DNA of 20,713 bases, from the NCBI GenBank assembly GCA_016840305.1, contig JAEOSP010000443.1, forward strand, positions 1 to 20,713, read 5' to 3'. The notes under the pieces are model-generated. The model did no database searches. It saw only the letters and a list, made by a program, of their open reading frames with translations, and was not told where the DNA came from. A program made the position numbers and the translations under genes. This stretch comes from Candidatus Hodarchaeota archaeon (GTDB taxonomy: Archaea > Asgardarchaeota > Heimdallarchaeia > Hodarchaeales > Hodarchaeaceae). Positions 16,107 to 20,713 of the stretch are shown in pieces (the first letter of the stretch is position 1; every line of letters begins with the position of its first letter).

Positions 16107-16450
16107 TGGAATTATATGCTCAAATTAATAGTATAAATATATTATGTAATATATTACATCGTTACTTACAAAAAAGTAATGAAATTTGAGAACATTTTCC
16201 GTATTAAACATCAACATTAAGATATTTTCAAAAAAAATGTTTGAAACATCCTCTGATACTACAATCTTCGGTTCTCTCCTTCAGTAAATACGAACGAAAA
16301 GATGGCAATCTTGAAATATTTTACGTTTCTCGAAGAAAATCGTTTCATCAGATGTTTTATACCTTATTTTGACCAATTGATTCGTAATGACCTCAATTAA
16401 GTTTTATCAAAATGCTTTTTTTATGAAATCAACTGATCTTGGAGAATAAT
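16107..16450. other. AT-rich gap before the CxxC mini-gene
   Basis: No gene seen. It holds a perfect 16-bp palindrome ATGTAATATATTACAT at 16144-16159, just right of TATA-like GTATAAATATAT (16131-16142), and hairpins near 16162-16180 (TTACTT/AAGTAA) and 16238-16250 (ATGTTT G AAACAT). These could be promoter and operator elements for the downstream pair, but the distance to the first start (16451) is about 290 bp, leaving room for a long leader or an unannotated RNA. Confidence 0.4.
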
Positions 16451-16564
16451 GTGGAAATTCTAATTTCTGATGAAAATAGGGGCCAAGAAATTTCACTAAA
16501 CGTTCAAATAGATAAAAGACAATGTAAACATTGTATTGAACCTATTTCATTGAATGGTGTTTGA
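16451..16564 (+). CDS. 37-aa CxxC mini-protein coupled to the reductase
   Basis: GTG start at 16451 with GGAG at 16441-16444, 6 bp before it. The 37 residues contain one CKHC pair (DKRQCKHCIEP) and are otherwise hydrophilic; the single CxxC could bind metal as a dimer or act in redox. The stop TGA overlaps the TTG start of the next gene as TTGA, the same arrangement as the longin-like/EndoQ pair, which argues for a real, translated frame. Not recognised. Confidence 0.5.
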   Translation: MEILISDENRGQEISLNVQIDKRQCKHCIEPISLNGV

Positions 16565-17280
16565 GCCTGAAAGTCAGTAAAAACAACTCTTATAGACCAA
16601 AAGTTATTTTTTCTGTTGCTTCAAGTCTTGATGGTCTGATAGCTACAAAAGATGGCGATGTAACGTTATCAAACTCAAAAGACTGGTCTAGAGTTCATCA
16701 TCTTCGGGCTAATTGTGATGCAATAATGGTCGGAATTGGAACAATCTTTTCAGATAATCCAAAATTAACTTTGAAGCATAAATATTTTGAAAAGGGTGAG
16801 GAAGTGAAGGATTCAATTCGGATTGTAGTTACTTCAACTGGGAATATACCCTTGAATTCAAACGTAATTATTCACAATTCAGATGCACCTACTCTTATCG
16901 CTACAACATCAAGGTGTTCTATTGATCAAAAAAATAGATTAAAGGAACTAGGTTGCAAAATCATTGAATGTGGGGATGGTCCCAAAGTGGATCTCCAGGA
17001 TCTTCTTAGAAAATTAAGAAGTAATTTCAACATTCATACACTTATGTTAGAAGGGGGGAGTCTATTAAGTGGAGCCATGCTTTCGGAGCATTTAATTGAT
17101 GAAATTCATCTCTCTATTGCACCAGTTATTGGCGGTGCAGGTAAATCCTTGTTTTCATTACCTTTCCCAATCGTAGATTTCAAACAATCACCCTTCTTTG
17201 AAGTGGCAACCCATGATGCTATTGGGGATATGATTTCTATACAATTAATAGTTCACTATAGACCACGAGAAATACTTTAA
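16561..17280 (+). CDS. RibD C-terminal-type/ArfC diaminopyrimidine reductase
   Basis: 239 aa, reductase domain of riboflavin synthesis (HTP/RibD-C, DHFR-like fold). Seen: KVIFSVASSLDGLIA (14-28), DAIMVGIGT (53-61), DNPKLT, LEGGSLLSGAML (Glu164, G165, G166), and IAPVIGGAGKSLF. Known: archaeal members reduce 2,5-diamino-6-ribosylamino-4(3H)-pyrimidinone 5'-phosphate with NAD(P)H, an early step to flavins. No deaminase domain, as in archaea. The start is TTG 16561, translationally coupled to the CxxC mini-gene. No other riboflavin gene is next to it. Ends 2 bp from the convergent Yip1-like gene. Confidence 0.88.
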   Translation: MSLKVSKNNSYRPKVIFSVASSLDGLIATKDGDVTLSNSKDWSRVHHLRANCDAIMVGIGTIFSDNPKLTLKHKYFEKGEEVKDSIRIVVTSTGNIPLNSNVIIHNSDAPTLIATTSRCSIDQKNRLKELGCKIIECGDGPKVDLQDLLRKLRSNFNIHTLMLEGGSLLSGAMLSEHLIDEIHLSIAPVIGGAGKSLFSLPFPIVDFKQSPFFEVATHDAIGDMISIQLIVHYRPREIL

Positions 17281-17282
17281 CA

Positions 17283-18224
17283 TTATACTAAGGGAAAAGA
17301 TAGTAAGAAAGTTAAAACAAACATAACTACCCCATATATCATACTAATGGTGGCAGGATTAGTTTTCATTGAACCTAATGATTTAATTGCATAATATATC
17401 AATAGAACACTCCACAAAAGTAAAAATATCTGAATACCTTGGACTAACAAATTAAGTAGCCCAGTGATTTCTCCACCAGCCACAATGCTTATTTCAGTCA
17501 TTGAATGATACACTATTTCTCCCTCTGTTAAAAAGAAATAGTACAACACAATCGATGTAATTTGTTGTAAAATCATGGGAATTTGTGCCCATCCTGTTAT
17601 GGTTGCCATTTTTCTGAAATTTCGATCAGGAGAAGCAATATCTGAAGCAAAAATTGAGAGTAAGACCCATAAAATTATGCTATACAATAGCCATCTAACT
17701 AAGGTTTCTATAGGTGCAAACATCGGAGTTGAGATTGCCAACATTTGTTCTAATTGATTGATATTGAAAATAGTTGGATCTAAATTAGTTGTTAATGAAT
17801 CAAAAAATGTAGGAGAGAGGGTTATCTTCACTTTAGATAACATAATTACCATCGCTACACTAGAAAGAACCCCGATAATCATATTCAGAATGAGAGGCTG
17901 AAATATGTTTGGTTTAGCAGCGATCAGAGGAAGATCAGTTTTCGGAGTTAGAACTGCCCCTTTAAAATTCGTTAGAAATGGACGGGGTTGAATTCTTTCC
18001 TTAACGTACGGTGTATATGGTACGCCTGGCCTTTGATGAGCTGTCGAATGACCCTGATCGTTCATTGGTACACTATAGTCAGCTATCCTTTGCGTGTGAG
18101 TTTCTTTCTGCTTTCGAATTTCGATAGAGGAACCACAATAGGCGCAAAAAGAGGCATTTTCGATAAGGTTCTTACCACAATTACCACAGTACTTGATAAC
18201 GTTATTACCATTAAAATCTGTCAT
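17283..18224 (-). CDS. Zinc-ribbon/Yip1-like multispanning membrane protein
   Basis: 313 aa from ATG 18224 (TTG 18233 is possible; GGTG just upstream serves the ATG). A double-knuckle zinc ribbon (C13, C16, C27, C30: CGNCGKNL..CAYCGSS) starts the protein, then a ~60-aa Pro/polar linker, then about five membrane spans near 110-129, 175-192, 212-232, 253-283 and 292-313. Spans with GWAQIPMIL before the third helix resemble the Yip1 family, whose eukaryotic members work with Rab GTPases at Golgi/ER membranes. This is a family-level inference. Presence near a Rab-like GTPase and Roadblock genes agrees. The ribbon would lie on one side of the membrane, probably cytosolic. Stand-alone on minus; convergent with the reductase. 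Confidence 0.75.
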   Translation of the reverse strand: MTDFNGNNVIKYCGNCGKNLIENASFCAYCGSSIEIRKQKETHTQRIADYSVPMNDQGHSTAHQRPGVPYTPYVKERIQPRPFLTNFKGAVLTPKTDLPLIAAKPNIFQPLILNMIIGVLSSVAMVIMLSKVKITLSPTFFDSLTTNLDPTIFNINQLEQMLAISTPMFAPIETLVRWLLYSIILWVLLSIFASDIASPDRNFRKMATITGWAQIPMILQQITSIVLYYFFLTEGEIVYHSMTEISIVAGGEITGLLNLLVQGIQIFLLLWSVLLIYYAIKSLGSMKTNPATISMIYGVVMFVLTFLLSFPLV

Positions 18225-18407
18225 GAACACCAACTACTATCAATTAAAAACTTGAAAATGTATTAAAGAACCATTTCCAAGAACAAAAAAAAACATATGT
18301 ATTGGAAAATCTCAGCTGGATAAGATTCTCCTTCGTCTCCAAAAAAAAAATTCAAATAGAAATGTTGCATTCTTATCGAAAAGATGAATCTCGTCCTTGT
18401 ATTCTAA

Positions 18408-18725
18408 TTAATAAGATCTGTCTTTAAGCACCACTATTGTAAAACCCGCTGATTCATCAGGAGTAATGATGATCTCAGATTGGGGCATCTCAACATATAC
18501 ACTTTGCAGTTTCCCGTGATTTAAAGCATCAGAGACGCTACGTACTTTTTTTACAAGTGATGCTACATGAGCAGAAACTCGTTCTGCATCCGATTGCGGT
18601 AAATTACTCTGAAGAGGCAATCCATCCTCATCACACACCAGAATCCCTTTTACACCTCGTCTTGCAGCTAATCGTTTAATCGTGTTTTGTAACACTGAAG
18701 GAATAACATACTCTTCGCCAGCCAT
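18408..18725 (-). CDS. Roadblock/LC7 protein (paralogue 2)
   Basis: 105 aa from ATG 18725, chosen because AAGGTG lies about 5 bp upstream (GTG 18734 is the longer start). One Roadblock/LC7 domain: a first helix (VLQNTIKRLAARRG), strand GVKGILVCDEDGLPLQSNLP, a long helix (AERVSAHVASLVKKV), then EIIITPDESAGFTIVVLKD. It is closely alike to the upstream gene: both share DGLPLQS.LP and ERV.AHVASLV. Ends 16 bp after that gene's stop, so the pair is an operon. Probably forms a homodimer or heterodimer that binds a small GTPase. Duplicated in place. Confidence 0.92.
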   Translation of the reverse strand: MAGEEYVIPSVLQNTIKRLAARRGVKGILVCDEDGLPLQSNLPQSDAERVSAHVASLVKKVRSVSDALNHGKLQSVYVEMPQSEIIITPDESAGFTIVVLKDRSY

Positions 18726-18740
18726 TCTAATCACCTTGAA

Positions 18741-19088
18741 TCAATCTTTAGAAGAAAGTGTCATCGTACTACTTTCACGTTTTACTAGGGCAACAATAAT
18801 GATCTCAGAGTCATAATCAGGAATAATCTCAACATCACCGACTTCCAACTCAAGTCGAATGCTACGAGCTGCTTCTTGAGAAATCTCCTTTGAGATATAT
18901 TTAACTTTTCCTACAAGAGAAGCAACGTGTGCTGCAACTCTTTCAGTATCCTCTTCAGGAAGACTTGATTGTAAGGGTAATCCGTCAGTATCGGTTAAAA
19001 CAGCTCCATATACTCCCTTATGTTTTCCAACAGATTCTATTACTTTTTCAAGCGCTTGATGTGATAAATAACCTGCACCTTGAGACAT
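18741..19088 (-). CDS. Roadblock/LC7 protein (paralogue 1)
   Basis: 115 aa. Same fold as its downstream neighbour: helix (ALEKVIESVGKHKG), strand VYGAVLTDTDGLPLQSSLP, helix TERVAAHVASLVGKVK, then strands (IRLELEVGDVEIIPDYDSEIIIVAL) and a Ser/Thr-rich end (ESSTMTLSSKD). The shared stretches show a tandem duplication; the tail is longer here. Roadblock proteins pair up and regulate small GTPases; the Rab-like GTPase 0.8 kb away is an obvious partner candidate (inference). ATG at 19088; no clear ribosome site, so it may be leaderless. Confidence 0.92.
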   Translation of the reverse strand: MSQGAGYLSHQALEKVIESVGKHKGVYGAVLTDTDGLPLQSSLPEEDTERVAAHVASLVGKVKYISKEISQEAARSIRLELEVGDVEIIPDYDSEIIIVALVKRESSTMTLSSKD

Positions 19089-19431
19089 TGTTCATCAATA
19101 TCCAATCTACATATCGCTCCTTAAAACCTTTGCCTTTTGATTATTTTCCGGATTAAAACACCAATATTATCTAAAAGTATTATTTAGTGTATTAAATTTA
19201 CTAATGTTAACTGTATTCACCACAAAGAACTGCTGACAGGTGATAGAATTATTAGTTCTTGATTTTCACGCCAATTATTACCTTTCTAGGTTTCGCTCCT
19301 CATTGAAATTATAAGAAATGAATACTTTTCATTTCTTACTTCCTATATGAAAGAGAGGATATTTTCCTCAGTTCCGGAAGCTTAAGCTTTTTATGTGAAT
19401 TATACCTACGCGATAATAGGAGAATGAACTA
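19089..19431. promoter_or_regulatory. Divergent regulatory region with palindromes
   Basis: 343 bp between the Roadblock pair (left, minus) and the winged-helix gene (right, plus). It holds TAAGAAATGAA-TACTT-TTCATTTCTTA, a perfect 11-bp inverted repeat at 19312-19338, and AAGCTTAAGCTT, a perfect 12-bp palindrome at 19378-19389, which overlaps TATA-like CTTTTTATG (19387-19395). The second lies where a repressor would block the promoter of the winged-helix gene, suggesting autoregulation. No gene within. Confidence 0.55.
19418..19423 (+). promoter_or_regulatory. Ribosome binding site of the coiled-coil/winged-helix gene
   Basis: AGGAGA, 8 bp before the ATG at 19432, supports that start. Confidence 0.6.
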
Positions 19432-19842
19432 ATGGGTTCTTCAGAAAAAGAAACGAATCTGCCTGATAAGAAGCTTGATGAGATTTTAACCGTCGTTAAA
19501 TCATTAAGTGATATTATACCTCTTCTTGATAAGAGAATATCCGCTTTAGAAGGGCGTTTACAACAATCCACTGAACCTCCAAACTCAATAGTAACGAAAC
19601 TTAATTCAAATCCTCAAGTTAACTTCGATGAGAAGGATATGATGCTAGAGCGAGCGTATGAAGTTCTTGCCAAGGAAAATAGGCCTATGACAACTCAAGA
19701 GGTAGCAGAAGAAATCGGGAGAAGTAGAAGTACAACAAGTCAGTATTTAAATGAACTTCATAGTAGGAACTTATTAACTAAATCACAGGGCAAATCACGT
19801 GACAAATCTCGAAACATAGTATTTAGTTTAGATTTATCATGA
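19432..19842 (+). CDS. Coiled-coil plus winged-helix regulator
   Basis: 136 aa. Residues ~10-45 form a heptad-like helix (KLDEILTVVKSLSDIIPLLDKRISALEGRL), a likely dimer coiled coil. Then a linker, and from ~70 a winged helix: LERAYEVLAKENRPMTTQEVAEEIGRSRSTTSQYLNELHSRNLL, with TQEVAEEI-TSQYLNELH as the turn/recognition helices, and a basic wing (GKSRDKSRNIVF). Similar to MarR/IclR/ArsR types. Probably a local DNA-binding regulator; palindromes just upstream may be its sites. Convergent with the GTPase gene. Confidence 0.82.
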   Translation: MGSSEKETNLPDKKLDEILTVVKSLSDIIPLLDKRISALEGRLQQSTEPPNSIVTKLNSNPQVNFDEKDMMLERAYEVLAKENRPMTTQEVAEEIGRSRSTTSQYLNELHSRNLLTKSQGKSRDKSRNIVFSLDLS

Positions 19843-19877
19843 ACTATTTGAGTAGTTATTGGGAAAAAGAGGTAAGA

Positions 19878-20411
19878 TTAGGAAGTATACTGAAGTATAA
19901 GGTTTCCTAATTTTTCAAATGCTACATCCACCCCATCACCAGATTTCGCACTAGTCTCAATGAATGGAATTCCTAGAGAACCAGCAAGTTTTTTACCTTC
20001 ATCTGTTGATACAGTTTCAGCTCCTTCTTCACGTAAATCAATTTTATTTGCGAGGAGAACAACAGGAACATTTTTCTCCCTTCCAGAGTGGCTCCACATG
20101 TCATTGAGCCATTTTTCAACGTTTTCAAAGGTTTGACGTCTAGTTACATCGTAAACAAGAACACCCCCAAAGATCTTTGTGTAATAAGCTCGTACTACAT
20201 CTTTGAAGACTGGTTGTCCTGCAAGATCCCAAATTTGCCATCTTATCTGTGTATCTTCTACTGTTGTATCGTGAAGAGCGAAATCAGCTCCCATAGTACT
20301 CAAATAGTCAGTATCAAATCCTTGACCTAAGTAACGTTTTCTAAGAGAAGTTTTTCCGACAGCTCCATCACCAACAAGTACAATTTTCCATAAACGACGA
20401 TCATCACTCAT
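19878..20411 (-). CDS. Rab/Ras-like small GTPase
   Basis: 177 aa from ATG 20411, chosen because AGGTGA lies about 6 bp upstream (GTG 20420 is the longer alternative). All G motifs are present: GDGAVGKT (14-21), Thr39 in STMGADF, WDLAGQ (61-66), NKID (122-125) and SAK (154-156). The Rab/Ras DTAGQE is DLAGQP here: Gln66, the catalytic Gln, is kept but Glu is Pro. The C-terminus NLILQYTS has no Cys, so no prenyl anchor; membrane contact would need a partner. Closest by motif to the Asgard Ras/Rab-like GTPases. The 88-aa upstream gene ends 24 bp before it, so the two look co-transcribed. Confidence 0.94.
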   Translation of the reverse strand: MSDDRRLWKIVLVGDGAVGKTSLRKRYLGQGFDTDYLSTMGADFALHDTTVEDTQIRWQIWDLAGQPVFKDVVRAYYTKIFGGVLVYDVTRRQTFENVEKWLNDMWSHSGREKNVPVVLLANKIDLREEGAETVSTDEGKKLAGSLGIPFIETSAKSGDGVDVAFEKLGNLILQYTS

Positions 20412-20435
20412 TATTGTCACCTATTCTTTCTTTTG

Positions 20436-20702
20436 TTAACCAGTAATTTTTAATGAAATCAATGTGTCTTTTACCCATTGGGTAAAGGTCACTGTCTTAT
20501 TAAGTATTCTGTCTACTTGGACTTTATACTCTTCCGCAGCAGCTTCAGTAGGAATTATTATAAATGCTTCTTTATTCTCGATTGGTTGAAGACGTATCAT
20601 AGGTTTTTCAACTTTTGAAGCATCATCAGCTGCAGCTAGTTCTAGTTCTAATAAGAATAAGAAATCCTTCACTTTAATATCATCAAAGCCATACTTAACC
20701 AT
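20436..20702 (-). CDS. 88-aa orphan upstream of the Rab-like GTPase
   Basis: Begins with ATG at 20702, 11 bp from the window edge; the frame stays open to the edge, so a longer start outside the window is possible. Sequence has a helical start (DFLFLLELELAAADDASKV), a strand pair (MIRLQPIENKEAFIIIP), and a helical end (AAAEEYKVQVDRILNKTVTFTQWVKDTLISL). No Cys, membrane span or known motif. Small size and tight linkage suggest a partner of the GTPase; function unknown. Confidence 0.65.
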   Translation of the reverse strand: MVKYGFDDIKVKDFLFLLELELAAADDASKVEKPMIRLQPIENKEAFIIIPTEAAAEEYKVQVDRILNKTVTFTQWVKDTLISLKITG

Positions 20703-20713
20703 TTTATTTTCTG

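Noticed and set aside
17988..18266. Plus-strand frame over the start of the Yip1-like gene
   Set aside because: Antisense to the zinc-ribbon coding region, no ribosome site and no motif.
18234..18407. Poly-A runs between the Yip1-like and Roadblock genes as a retroelement trace
   Set aside because: Short A-runs are common in AT-rich genomes, and no other element feature is visible.

Overview
This AT-rich window most likely comes from an Asgard archaeon. The basis is gene content, not a search. Archaeal information and repair genes (an AAA+ Cdc48 ATPase, an NreA-type repair factor, an EndoQ-type PHP nuclease, an SRP RNA, a ribose-1,5-bisphosphate isomerase-like protein) sit among eukaryote-like signalling genes: an Arf-like GTPase with an extra C-terminal domain, a Rab/Ras-like GTPase, three Roadblock/LC7-type proteins, a longin-like protein and a Yip1-like membrane protein with a zinc ribbon. 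TATA-like boxes, leaderless or Shine-Dalgarno starts, and TTG/GTG starts fit an archaeon.

Layout. 138-950 is a CinA-family protein (+). 951-1423 holds no convincing gene. 1424-2632 is a stand-alone IS605-type TnpB whose usual RuvC-II glutamate is missing; it lies directly upstream of cdc48 (2756-5059, +). The Arf-like GTPase (5104-6036, -) and the R15P-isomerase-like gene (6256-7209, +) are divergent. From 12525 down to 7234 runs a six-gene minus-strand cluster: Roadblock-like protein, Lys-rich zinc ribbon, longin-like protein, EndoQ, NreA and an acidic orphan. The last two repair proteins both end in PCNA-interaction-like tails.

An SRP RNA (about 12597-12902, +) is divergent from that cluster. 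It is recognised by a perfect closing helix, a GGAG-capped helix 6 and the helix 8 core. After it come a possible 50-aa ORF (-), a winged-helix protein (+), Maf (-), tryptophanase (+), and a 70-aa zinc ribbon (-).

The long gap 15968-16450 holds a compact nest of inverted repeats. It is followed by a 37-aa CxxC mini-gene that overlaps the start of a RibD/ArfC-type reductase. The right end (17283-20702) carries the Yip1-like protein, tandem Roadblock paralogues, a coiled-coil/winged-helix regulator with strong palindromes upstream, the Rab-like GTPase, and an 88-aa orphan cut close to its start by the window edge.

How the parts may work together (inference): two GTPases, three Roadblock proteins, a longin-like protein and a Yip1-like protein within 20 kb suggest a GTPase/membrane-dynamics neighbourhood. 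The NreA-EndoQ pair suggests a PCNA-linked DNA-repair unit co-transcribed with a longin/Roadblock gene set.
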